DNA of 64,000 nucleotides from Paenibacillus donghaensis (GTDB lineage: Bacteria > Bacillota > Bacilli > Paenibacillales > Paenibacillaceae), in assembly GCF_002192415.1 (NCBI RefSeq), contig NZ_CP021780.1:2108001-2172000 (forward strand). The letters are read 5' to 3'. The notes under the pieces are model-generated. The model saw only the letters and a program-made list of their open reading frames with translations, made no database searches and had not been told where the DNA came from. A program made the translations under genes and the position numbers. Position 1 is the stretch's first letter. The number at the start of each line of letters is the position of its first letter. Shown piece by piece: positions 50,735 to 58,496 of this stretch.

Positions 50735-50834
50735 ACCGCCTGATAGACCTATTTCGTAGTAAATAAGTAGTATACGCTATACCTGGAGCGGATATATAAT
50801 TAATCTGTTGTAAGAAAATTATGTCAGGCGGTGT
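50735..50834 (+). promoter_or_regulatory. inverted repeat and promoter in front of the agr-like locus
   Basis: AACACCGCCTGA (50735-50746) and TCAGGCGGTGTT (50823-50834) form a perfect 12-bp inverted repeat. The 3' arm includes AGGCGGTG, the RBS of the gene at 50841. A TATAAT at 50795-50800 lies between the arms, with no good -35 box, as expected for an activated promoter. Transcripts from upstream would fold and hide the RBS; those from the internal promoter would not. Confidence 0.5.
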
Positions 50835-50840
50835 TGTGTA

Positions 50841-51464
50841 TTGTCGTGGGAGCCGGTAGGTTTTATGTTTTTTTCAACTATTGAAACAATTGCTGTCTAT
50901 TGTGTTGTAATGACTCTGTTTAGATTCAAATCTAAACAATATATTTGGGAAGCTCTATTTGTTAGTTTGCTCATTAACCTTCAGAGTTATATCCTCAGAA
51001 CAGAATTTTCAATGTCTTATCTTGTTCCACTTATTACTGTAATGATATTCACCTTTTTATTCGCTGTGGTCGTGAAGATACCGTTAATATGGTCGTTGAT
51101 TTCCACAATTCTCGGATATGCTGTTTATGCATTTTTGCAAATTGCTTTTACAGTCCTTCTGTTCGGTTCTATCAGTGCAGCACAATCAAGCGCTTCGAAT
51201 GGTTACCTTTTGCAATTCGCAACGGGCACAATAACAATTCTATTATCGATTTGGCTTTACAAGATTGGGTGGGGCTTCAAGTTCGACTTCGAGAGATTGA
51301 GGTTTAAATTCGAAGATGTCTTTATTATTGTGCTAATAATTGTTTTCTTGATTCTCATATCGATCATCTTCTATTATAACCAGTTGTTTTTGCTGATACT
51401 GTTTTTCACTTCAACCATAGTCTTTCTACTTTACTATGCAATTTGGAAGGAGAAAGGCAAGTGA
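50841..51464 (+). CDS. agr-locus membrane protein, kinase-less AgrC-like sensor
   Basis: The 207-residue protein is almost entirely six or seven membrane segments: 'IETIAVYCVVMTLF', 'FVSLLINLQSYI', 'LVPLITVMIFTFLFAVV', 'LISTILGYAVYAFLQIAF', 'GTITILLSIWLY', 'VFIIVLIIVFLILISIIFYY', 'LLILFFTSTIVFLLYYAIW'. This is the size and layout of the peptide-sensing half of AgrC, with no histidine kinase after it. TTG start after AGGCGGTGTTGTGTA. Its stop overlaps the AgrB start. It may instead be an antagonist of the LytTR protein encoded downstream. Confidence 0.65.
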   Translation: MSWEPVGFMFFSTIETIAVYCVVMTLFRFKSKQYIWEALFVSLLINLQSYILRTEFSMSYLVPLITVMIFTFLFAVVVKIPLIWSLISTILGYAVYAFLQIAFTVLLFGSISAAQSSASNGYLLQFATGTITILLSIWLYKIGWGFKFDFERLRFKFEDVFIIVLIIVFLILISIIFYYNQLFLLILFFTSTIVFLLYYAIWKEKGK

Positions 51465-51982
51465 TAGAGTTTTTAGCCAACAAAACTGCAACGGCAATTA
51501 AAAAACAGGCCCCAGATCATCCTGCGTCCATTGCTGTATTGAAATATTCTCTGGCCATGATTATAAATGTCACTTCTATTATTCTTTTTACATATCTCAT
51601 ATCACTGTGGACAGGAAAAACAAAAGAAGTCCTGATAATTATGTTTGGATTCGCTCTTTTAAGACAAGTGTCGGGTGGTAAGCATCTTAAGAGCGGTGAA
51701 GCTTGTGTAATAATCACAACCTCTCTTTTTACAATATTATCGTTCTTTGAAGTAAGTCAAATTTACGTAGTAGTAATTAATTTGATAAGCCTTCTCTTAG
51801 TAATGATGTTCGCACCTTCTCGGATCGAAAAACAAAGTCGCATACCGAAAAGGCATTATCCTAAATTGAAGTATATTTCAGCGTTCTTAGTTTTACTGAG
51901 TTTAATTATTCAATCGCCAGTGTTGTCTATTAGCTTTTTCGTTCAGTCTGTAACCCTTATTTCGCGAAGGGAGGTGAAATAG
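51461..51982 (+). CDS. agrB: AgrB-like autoinducer-processing peptidase
   Basis: The 173-residue membrane protein carries the AgrB signature 'RQVSGGKHLKSGEAC', with the catalytic His and Cys seven residues apart. Four or five hydrophobic segments surround it. AgrB cleaves the C-terminus of AgrD and closes the ring of the signal peptide. GTG 51461 follows GGAAGGAGAAAGGCAA and overlaps the previous stop. Confidence 0.88.
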   Translation: MIEFLANKTATAIKKQAPDHPASIAVLKYSLAMIINVTSIILFTYLISLWTGKTKEVLIIMFGFALLRQVSGGKHLKSGEACVIITTSLFTILSFFEVSQIYVVVINLISLLLVMMFAPSRIEKQSRIPKRHYPKLKYISAFLVLLSLIIQSPVLSISFFVQSVTLISRREVK

Positions 51983-51983
51983 A

Positions 51984-52127
51984 ATGTTGAACCTTGTGAA
52001 GAAGGTTAATCGTAGTGCTGCTTTCGGCGCAGCGTCGTTTCTGTCGGTAATTGCACTTGGGATCGTAAACACAGCAAGCATTGTGTTTATTTATTCAGGA
52101 GAAACTCCAGAAGAATTACTTAAATAG
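51984..52127 (+). CDS. agrD: AgrD-like cyclic autoinducer prepeptide (47 aa)
   Basis: ATG 51984 follows GGGAGGTGAAATAG, two bases after the AgrB stop. The peptide has an amphipathic N-terminal leader with a Gly/Ala hydrophobic part (SAAFGAASFLSVIALGI), a core 'NTASIVFIYSGE' and the acidic tail TPEELLK, equivalent to the VPKEL recognition tail of staphylococcal AgrD. There is no Cys, so Ser32 is the likely ring residue, giving a lactone with ring S-I-V-F-I. The ring limits are inferred by alignment to the tail. Confidence 0.8.
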   Translation: MLNLVKKVNRSAAFGAASFLSVIALGIVNTASIVFIYSGETPEELLK

Positions 52128-52144
52128 TAATGGAGATGGCCTAA

Positions 52145-52525
52145 ATGATGATAAGCGTGGCGAAAGATATGGAGGGCTTCACCGGCCTAACCCATATTGA
52201 CGTGAACAGAGTGGCATTTTTAGAATGCGATAGTCGCCTGGGGAAAGTAATGTTTAACACTGTAGACAACGAAGTTTACTACAGTGAGGGGACGTTGAAA
52301 TATTGGACTCAAGCGTTAAATGGAAGTGGCTATAATTTTTATATTGCTGATCGAAGCACTTCGGTAAATATAGAAAACATCACTGAAATGAATGAATTTC
52401 TGAAAGTAGCTTACTTTGAAATCAATAAAAGTAAAACATCGAATTACTGCACAATGTCCAAAAGTGGATACAAGGAAGTCACATCTTTAATCATCGACAA
52501 GCAGATTGACGTATCATTCACCTGA
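52145..52525 (+). CDS. stand-alone LytTR DNA-binding protein
   Basis: The 126-residue protein matches a LytTR domain: 'IDVNRVAFLECDSRLGKVMFNT' and 'YNFYIADRSTSVNIENITEM' with the expected strands and the following helix. There is no receiver domain, so it cannot be controlled by phosphorylation. Stand-alone LytTR proteins paired with a membrane inhibitor are known from the streptococcal HdrRM and BrsRM systems. RBS ATGGAGATGGCCTAA; it ends the agr-like operon. Confidence 0.7.
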   Translation: MMISVAKDMEGFTGLTHIDVNRVAFLECDSRLGKVMFNTVDNEVYYSEGTLKYWTQALNGSGYNFYIADRSTSVNIENITEMNEFLKVAYFEINKSKTSNYCTMSKSGYKEVTSLIIDKQIDVSFT

Positions 52526-52526
52526 A

Positions 52527-52550
52527 GCTACCTAATTGGTAGCTTTTTTT
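52527..52550 (+). terminator. terminator of the agr-like operon
   Basis: AGCTACC (52527-52533) pairs with GGTAGCT (52538-52544), followed by seven T. Confidence 0.85.
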
Positions 52551-52770
52551 AGTTCCAAATATTATAGCACATTTGTGATGAGAGAAGTTGTCGAAGAATG
52601 GTGTCGAATCAATAAAATTCACTGCTGTGAAATGAAATTTACATATAGTAGCACATAGTATTTAATTAAAGTAAATCCAGCGGTTGAAATATCATTGACA
52701 AATTTTCGAGTGTACTCTTATTTCTGGTTTGTGTCATCGGGGAGCAGAAAATCTACTCCGTCCTGTTGCG

Positions 52771-53013
52771 TTATTTAGGCCACTCGTACACTTCGGATTC
52801 CAAGCAGTTGAGCACCAAACAAATACCTCGCATAGTCAGAGGTGGTATTATCTGATGATCATTCTCATACTTCGAAATCGTTTTAGTAGATACGATGAGT
52901 CCTAAAGCATTTAATCCGTCCGAAAGGTCCTCTTGTTTCATACCTCTGGACATTCTGAGATCGCGCAACAGGCACTTCCCGTGACGAAGTGCCAACTTAA
53001 GCAATGCCTCCAA
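52771..53013 (-). CDS. XRE-family regulator (80 aa)
   Basis: The protein is one Cro/CI-type helix-turn-helix: 'LLRDLRMSRGMKQEDLSDGLNALGLIVSTKTISKYEND' and a closing 'ICLVLNCLESEVYEW'. The start is uncertain: TTG 53013 overlaps a GGAGG, and TTG a few codons later has that GGAGG as RBS. Near the right end of the prophage, it could control cargo or integration genes. Confidence 0.65.
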   Translation of the reverse strand: MEALLKLALRHGKCLLRDLRMSRGMKQEDLSDGLNALGLIVSTKTISKYENDHQIIPPLTMRGICLVLNCLESEVYEWPK

Positions 53014-53384
53014 TCTTTAAAACAAGAAGGTGTTTTCGAGCGAATTATACCATGTTGTGATCTAGTAAGTAAATTCAGGAAGCAAACCAAGAAGGGGGTA
53101 GAAGAATTGTTATCACATGAGATTACATATGATAAGGCGATAAAAGAAAAATACTTGGAAATCAAAGTGAGATCGACACTGAAAGTTATGAATGCATCGC
53201 TACCAGCAAAGGTCATGGTTGTCACTCCTAATAAAACACACCACTTGGAACTTCAACCATTAAGATAGCTTCAATTATTCGAATGTTTAATCGGGGGACG
53301 AAGTGGGGACGGATTGGGGACGCGACCAACTCGGATATCCTTTTATGTACGAGTAGTGGCTAGGTTTCAAAAATAAAAACCCTT

Positions 53385-53459
53385 ATTAATTAAGGGTTTT
53401 TAAGATATACACGGATTGTCAAAGGCCAGTAATTCACTTTGACAGGGTAGGGGTCATGG
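53385..53459. repeat. 75-bp direct repeat, copy 1
   Basis: This runs from ATTAATTAAGGG to GGGGTCATGG and is repeated with three mismatches at 55714-55788. Its start overlaps the 3' half of a terminator hairpin, AAAACCCTTA/TAAGGGTTTT. It runs straight into a tRNA-like T arm in this copy only. Confidence 0.75.
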
Positions 53460-53478
53460 GTTCGAACCCCATCCGTCC
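53451..53478 (+). other. tRNA 3' fragment, probable attR
   Basis: ATGGG-TTCGAAC-CCCAT (53456-53472) is a proper tRNA T arm, followed by CCGTCC, which fits the 3' strand of an acceptor stem. The rest of a tRNA is not present upstream. Phages that integrate in a tRNA leave such a 3' piece at one end, followed by the host tRNA terminator, which is present here at 53489-53509. Confidence 0.6.
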
Positions 53479-53488
53479 TATATCGAGG

Positions 53489-53516
53489 AAGCCTTATTCT
53501 ATAAGGCTTTTTCTTT
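53489..53516 (+). terminator. terminator after the tRNA fragment
   Basis: AAGCCTTAT (53489-53497) pairs with ATAAGGCTT (53501-53509), followed by TTTCTTTTG. Confidence 0.8.
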
Positions 53517-53633
53517 TGTTTAGAGATAAGTTGGAATGTAGAAAATCGTCTATTGGTGGAGTGTACTGGTCAAAAAAATACTAATTTAAAAATAAGAAGA
53601 GCTGACCGCAATGGGTCGGCTCTTCTGTGTTTT

Positions 53634-54457
53634 TTACTGCAACGGCTTTAATGTCTTAATCTCTTCTTCGCTGAGGCCAGAAGCTTCAGCAATGATAGAA
53701 ATTTCAACACCTAGAGCAAGGAGTTTCCTTGCCATATCAGTTTGTCCTTCTTTCCGTGCGCCTTCAATCATCGAGGCTTCATCATGCAAATACTTTTGCC
53801 GTGACTCATACAGTCTCCGCGCCTCCAGGTCCTGGCTCAAGAATTCCAATGTATCCATAGCTTTCTTTAACACAGGTTCGTTCATCGCCAGCACCTCCCA
53901 TTTGGATTGATCCGCGCCTTTCAGGAACAACAGCCAGTTCACAAGTCCGCCTTCCTCAACAGAAACAGCCTGCCCATCCAGCTTCGGCAGTTCCAGAAAG
54001 TGAACTTCAATATCATCGATTAGCGGTATTGCCGTTCGGTCTTCCCGTAGATGAAACACACTATGATACAAGTCATTGGGCAGAAAAGTATAGTTCAAAA
54101 TGTTAATGGTTACGCATCTTTTAAGCTTGCTGTAGGACTGACCTTCCTGTAATTGCCCTGAGTATTGCTTGCTCCAGTAGAACAACGTTCGTTTCTCAGT
54201 ATCGTATTTATTGAACAGCTGCATTTCAACATTGATGATTTCACCCTCTGTAGTTCGGGCTCGTATATCCAGTATAGACTGTTTATCGCGAGGAGAGTCT
54301 TTATCGGTGTATGGGTTTAGCAGAATAACTCGCTCAGCGGTGGTTTCCCGGCTTCAGCAAATGTACGGTTAAGAAAGACTAGCAGAACATCCCGATTCTC
54401 TTCACTGCCAAATATACGTTTGAATAGAAAATCATTACGTGGGTCAAGCAGTTCCAT
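53634..54457 (-). pseudogene. Rpn-family nuclease/transposase-like gene, frameshifted
   Basis: The N-terminal part from ATG 54457 reads ELLDPRNDFLFKRIFGSEEN...LVFLNRTFAEAGK, the PD-(D/E)xK N-terminus of Rpn proteins, and then stops. In another frame it continues TTAERVILLNPYTDKDS..., 'SILDIRARTTEGEIINVEMQ' with the nuclease motif, and on to 53634. A one-base indel near 54340-54350 is responsible. Rpn proteins are DNA-cutting recombination-promoting nucleases; this copy is likely inactive unless misread. Confidence 0.8.
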
Positions 54458-54752
54458 CTTTACCAATTCCGTTCTCTTCCCATTATATCATTATCCATAT
54501 TTGTTGCGTAATTCAAACGTTAATCCTACAATAGCGTTTTTTACTTCCAGAAAGCACAAATAGACCAAAACAGCATTTGGTCGGGTTATACATACATATG
54601 CCCACAATTGCTGGCAGAGGATAACTATATCAGTGGTAGCCCGGTAAACCACCTGAGAGCGCCGTTATCATCGAGGGGTGGCAGCGCAAATCTAAAAATT
54701 GAATGATCATAATCATTCACCTTTCTTCTCCTATTAACTAGTTAGCTTAATC

Positions 54753-55538
54753 TTAGCTGGACCATAAATCTTTCGTTTTCCGGCTAGCTTTAACATGTTT
54801 AAGCTGGGCAACAATAATGACGCTAATGATTACCAGAAGGAACCACGAACTGATCTTATTGAAACTAACCAGTTGCCAGGCTTGGTATTGGTCAGGATAT
54901 TTCCAAGCATTAAAAAATGTAGCTATATTTTCGGCTAACCAGATGAAAAAACCTACTATGAAAAAAGCCAGTGTCAAGGGCATTCGATAAGTAATGGTCC
55001 GTACCCGGTATATGATCCATGTTCTCCAAAAGACAATGAGCACAAGCGCCGTCAGCCACCATCGAAAATCGGGAATGAAATGATGTGTGAAAAAGTTCAG
55101 ATAGATGGCTCCTCCTAGTAATCCCGCAGAAGTAAGCCCCGGCCAGCCGGTCATGTCCATCTTCAGTCTACGCCATACCTGACACATAAAGCTTGCGACA
55201 CTTGCATACATAAATCCGCTATAGAGCGGTACACCGAGTAACTTCGTAAGCCCGGGCTCAGGATATGACCATGAACCCATCCTTACCTTATATATTTCCA
55301 GCAACAAACCAATACAGTGAAATATACAGATGACTTTAATTTCATCGCGTGTCTCTAATCCACTGCGGTACATGAGGTACTGCACTGTAAGCAGTATAGA
55401 AAGAATGGCATCATAACGGTAAACAAAAGGCACCTCTATTACGCTAGAAAGAGCTAAAGTCCCAAAGATCGCAATAGGAAATATGCAACTCATCGCCTGA
55501 TGATAGCCAAAATGCAGTAGTTGTATTATTGGTTTCAA
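54753..55538 (-). CDS. DUF817 family membrane protein
   Basis: The 261-residue protein has seven or eight membrane segments and DUF817 signatures 'VRMGSWSYPEPGLTKLLGVPLYSGFMYASVASFM' and 'FFTHHFIPDFRWWL'. Several conserved His and Asp in the membrane suggest an enzyme or carotenoid-like function, but none is proven for this family. TTG start after GAGGAGATAACATCA. The 290 bases between it and the Rpn gene (54458-54752) hold no gene that I can see. Confidence 0.85.
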   Translation of the reverse strand: MKPIIQLLHFGYHQAMSCIFPIAIFGTLALSSVIEVPFVYRYDAILSILLTVQYLMYRSGLETRDEIKVICIFHCIGLLLEIYKVRMGSWSYPEPGLTKLLGVPLYSGFMYASVASFMCQVWRRLKMDMTGWPGLTSAGLLGGAIYLNFFTHHFIPDFRWWLTALVLIVFWRTWIIYRVRTITYRMPLTLAFFIVGFFIWLAENIATFFNAWKYPDQYQAWQLVSFNKISSWFLLVIISVIIVAQLKHVKASRKTKDLWSS

Positions 55539-55713
55539 TGATGTTATCTCCTCTAAGAACTTTATCAGTAATTACCTCATAATATTCATGATGATAGTGA
55601 ATAAAAGATATAATATGTAGTTTGACCACACTTTTAACTTTAGTAAAATGATAAAGGTAAAAAACCTTTTGAAAAAGAGAATTTATTCTGTTTTTATTTC
55701 CTATTTTCGATCC

Positions 55714-55788
55714 ATTAATTAAGGGTTTTTAAGATATACACGGATTATCAAAGATCAGTAATTCACTTTGACAGGGTAGGGGTCATGG
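55714..55788. repeat. 75-bp direct repeat, copy 2
   Basis: Matches 53385-53459 with three mismatches and ends at the same GGGGTCATGG, then continues with unrelated DNA that on the minus strand reads P-T-E-P-E-V-K-V-G-E-V-V-E-L-T-G, part of a broken surface-protein gene. Confidence 0.75.
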
Positions 55789-55838
55789 TTACCTGTTAGC
55801 TCAACAACTTCTCCAACTTTAACTTCTGGCTCCGTTGG

Positions 55839-57227
55839 CTAAATGAACGACAGCCGCCCGCCAATTTGACGGATGTGGTTGACGTCGGCCCACAGGATAA
55901 AATAATTGTAGAACGTTTCCCCAATTTGGACAGGGCGGGGGTATCTCACGATAAGGGCAGCTTGCTTATTCATCTCCGCTGGTTGGTCGGCCGACGGGAA
56001 AATGAAACATGCCTCTCGATTTTGTATCGTCATAATGACAATCCTAGGAGAAGAGCCGTAAGGCATCAATGGATGAAAAGCTTCGGAGTTGCATACATCG
56101 GCAATCCGGTCGCTCGCTGAAATCGCGGATACCTGGAAAAAACCGCCGAACCCTTCGTACCTCTCTTCGCTGACCCGGTGCCAGTTTGCGGGGTACGAAA
56201 AGGATACCCGGTACACGAAGCTTGTGAAGATGTTTTCCGGAACCCTGCTGACGCGAGGAGACCACTGCAAGGCGGTAATCCGGCCGCCGCTGAGGACGTT
56301 CACCGGTATCTGCTCCCTGATATCGACAATCCAGAGCTGACTTGCGCTTTCTACACCTGCGCATCCCGATAAATACGCGATTTTTTCACCGTCCGACGAC
56401 CAGCCGACGGGAGTGGCGAAACAGTCGGAAGCCGCCAACGTCCTTTGATTCTGACCGGTACGGCTGTCGATTTGGATGAGAGAATAATAAATCGGCTCCT
56501 TATAGGCGGTTGCGCTGTAGGCGATGCTCCGGGAGTCAGGGGACCATGCCGGGAAATAGTTTTTGGCGAGCGGTCCACCTTCTAGCGTATTGATGGTACC
56601 AGTGGCCAAATCAACCGTCGAAATGATGGAGATGCTTGCACCGGGGAACGTATAAAGTGCGAAGGTTCCGTCCGGGGAAATCCGAACGTCATGGAGCGGT
56701 CCGTCCGTATTTTGCGTGATTTGTCTCCGATCTGTGCGATCGGCCCGGATGCGGTAGAGCTGAGTGACGCCGGTGGAATCCGGAGCCGCAAATAGAAGCT
56801 CCGTACCCGAAGGGAACCACTGGACATCGCTGGCACCCGGCTCAGGGATGGCATAGCTGCTATGTGAGCAAGTATCATAGACGACGATTTGCGCGTTTTT
56901 GACATACACGAGAGAACGGTTGTCCGGGGACCAGTCTAGCAGCGTGTAGGGTTCGATTTGGTCGATCCTGGCTACAGCGAGTGTGACAGTATTCAGCAGG
57001 TGGACCACGTTGCCAATGCCGATGAAAGCGATTCTCCTGCTGTCCGGAGACCAATAGGGAACGGAAAATTCCGCACCAAGCCCCTTCGTAAGTTGAAAAT
57101 TAAGACCGTCCTGCGGTCGGTACAGCCAAATGTCGAACATTCCGCCGCGGTCCGACGTGTAGGCAATCCATCCTTGACTGTGATCATAAGGAACAGCTTG
57201 CACGGCCAACATCCTCTCCTGAATCAT
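55839..57227 (-). CDS. TolB-like WD40/PD40 beta-propeller protein
   Basis: The 462-residue protein has repeated propeller blades with the PD40 pattern: IAYTSDRGGMFDIWLY, WSPDSRRIAFIG, WSPDNRSLVYV, ISPDGTFALY, WSPDSRSIAYSA, WSSDGEKIAYLSG. A ~130-residue C-terminal domain follows with no recognised name. No signal peptide is present, so it is cytosolic or the start is internal. The GC content is higher than its surroundings, suggesting acquisition. Confidence 0.8.
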   Translation of the reverse strand: MIQERMLAVQAVPYDHSQGWIAYTSDRGGMFDIWLYRPQDGLNFQLTKGLGAEFSVPYWSPDSRRIAFIGIGNVVHLLNTVTLAVARIDQIEPYTLLDWSPDNRSLVYVKNAQIVVYDTCSHSSYAIPEPGASDVQWFPSGTELLFAAPDSTGVTQLYRIRADRTDRRQITQNTDGPLHDVRISPDGTFALYTFPGASISIISTVDLATGTINTLEGGPLAKNYFPAWSPDSRSIAYSATAYKEPIYYSLIQIDSRTGQNQRTLAASDCFATPVGWSSDGEKIAYLSGCAGVESASQLWIVDIREQIPVNVLSGGRITALQWSPRVSRVPENIFTSFVYRVSFSYPANWHRVSEERYEGFGGFFQVSAISASDRIADVCNSEAFHPLMPYGSSPRIVIMTIQNREACFIFPSADQPAEMNKQAALIVRYPRPVQIGETFYNYFILWADVNHIRQIGGRLSFI

Positions 57228-57416
57228 CTTATACTTCAGATGTATTCAGTGGGGGACGGTTAGGCGACAGTCCCGGACGGAATTTATGCCTCTTCATCAA
57301 TTCTGACCCTTATTCACTGTTAGTACAAGAGTGGCTGTACTCTATCCAATTCCTATATAAGTCAAGATTCGTTACTACTTAGGTCCAGCGACAAGTAACA
57401 CAAACCTCACCAAACA

Positions 57417-57604
57417 ATTAGATGCGAAACTGCAACTAATTTCAGCCGAAACGTCCATTATCAGGATAATAAGTGCATATCTGCAACTAAATTCGAGTAA
57501 AGCAAGCTTATTACGCTCAAAATCTTAAATTAGGTGCGGTTTCGCACTTATTTCTTCCAACACAGGAAAAAACGGCTAAATAGATGCAGTTTCGCAACTA
57601 ATTC
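57417..57604. repeat. four copies of a ~25-bp imperfect palindrome
   Basis: Units at 57417-57442, 57469-57493, 57527-57552 and 57577-57604 share TTAGaTGCrnnnnTGCAACTAATT or its inverse. The gap 57228-57775 has no gene, and these units are its main content. Similar AT-rich palindromes are scattered between genes in Paenibacillus genomes. Confidence 0.65.
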
Positions 57605-57775
57605 GGAAGTGTTCTTATCATACGGAGTCCTAAGTAGTGACCAAGATTCAGACTTGTTCCTCGCTAAGCTCTTTAGAAAGTTCATAAGCATCTCAGAAGA
57701 GAATTCATTCTCCTCTTTATATCCATCTATTAACGCCTTGGTAATGGATCGTTCATAATCTCTTATGTTCTCTCA

Positions 57776-58060
57776 TCAAATAAAAAATGGAAGTAAGTAC
57801 AAAGCAGCAATTGCACCAAAAGGTAACCGTCTCCGGATAAAGCGGCGTCTTGGGTAGAAACCCGGATAGTACCCAAACTGTCTATAGCTAGAATTTTGCG
57901 CTGGCATACCATGAACCATTTCGTTCGTCGGAATAGCAAGAGTAACATAGTCCTGATCCACATGAGCAATAAACCCATCATGAGCCTGACCGTCGGTTGT
58001 TGTAATACCAACGTATTTATTCATGCAGTTCCAGCTGATTTGTTGATAACTTGTTTCCAT
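57776..58060 (-). CDS. small hypothetical host protein (94 aa)
   Basis: ATG 58060 follows AGGAGGGTGTTC. The protein has 'QISWNCMNKYVGITTTDGQAHDGFIAHVDQDYVTLAI' and ends in Arg/Phe/Pro-rich 'YYPGFYPRRRF' and a hydrophobic tail. Similar short proteins are known in Bacillus and Paenibacillus; function unknown. Confidence 0.6.
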   Translation of the reverse strand: METSYQQISWNCMNKYVGITTTDGQAHDGFIAHVDQDYVTLAIPTNEMVHGMPAQNSSYRQFGYYPGFYPRRRFIRRRLPFGAIAALYLLPFFI

Positions 58061-58496
58061 GAACACCCTCCTCAGATAAATATATCTCAACAACAGTCTA
58101 TGGACTTAAACCTATATTGTTCACGGCGAATGCCCATTAATAAATATTTGGATTCATTACATTCATTAAGGAGAGATAAACGCGCTTGGATGATTATTTA
58201 TGTATTTTTAAAAAGCGGAATTATGATCCTCAGTCAATATGGATTGGACGTTCAGGTAAACAAAGCAATTACAGGGGATAACGCATTTGCTCATTCTTCC
58301 GGCATTGACTGCGCGCTCCGGCCGTCATGCCTTCAAACATGCTGTGGAAAGGATGTGCTTTGAAACCGGTGTTACGGCAGAACGCAGTTAATCGCTCTGT
58401 AATACTTTTTTCGAATCAAAATGCTTATAAAAGAATATTTCACCTATTAATAGTGGTTTGTTACTATTAAATTGTTATCTAAAGGAGGTAAAAAGG
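58061..58496 (+). other. noncoding gap
   Basis: 436 bases. One long plus-strand frame covers part of it but has no RBS and no plausible protein. The last 60 bases hold the RBS AAAGGAGG and an AT-rich stretch suited to a promoter for the aldo/keto reductase. Confidence 0.4.

Noticed and set aside
52693..52721. TTGACA with a T-rich -10 on the plus strand
   Set aside because: It would transcribe only into the antisense strand of the XRE gene; no plus-strand gene follows.
52933..53268. 111-codon plus-strand frame opposite the XRE gene
   Set aside because: Its first third is antisense to the XRE gene and it has no convincing RBS; the C-terminal part may be a remnant but I cannot support a gene.
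57896..58363. 155-codon plus-strand frame
   Set aside because: It starts antisense to the 94-residue host gene, has no RBS, and the protein looks random.
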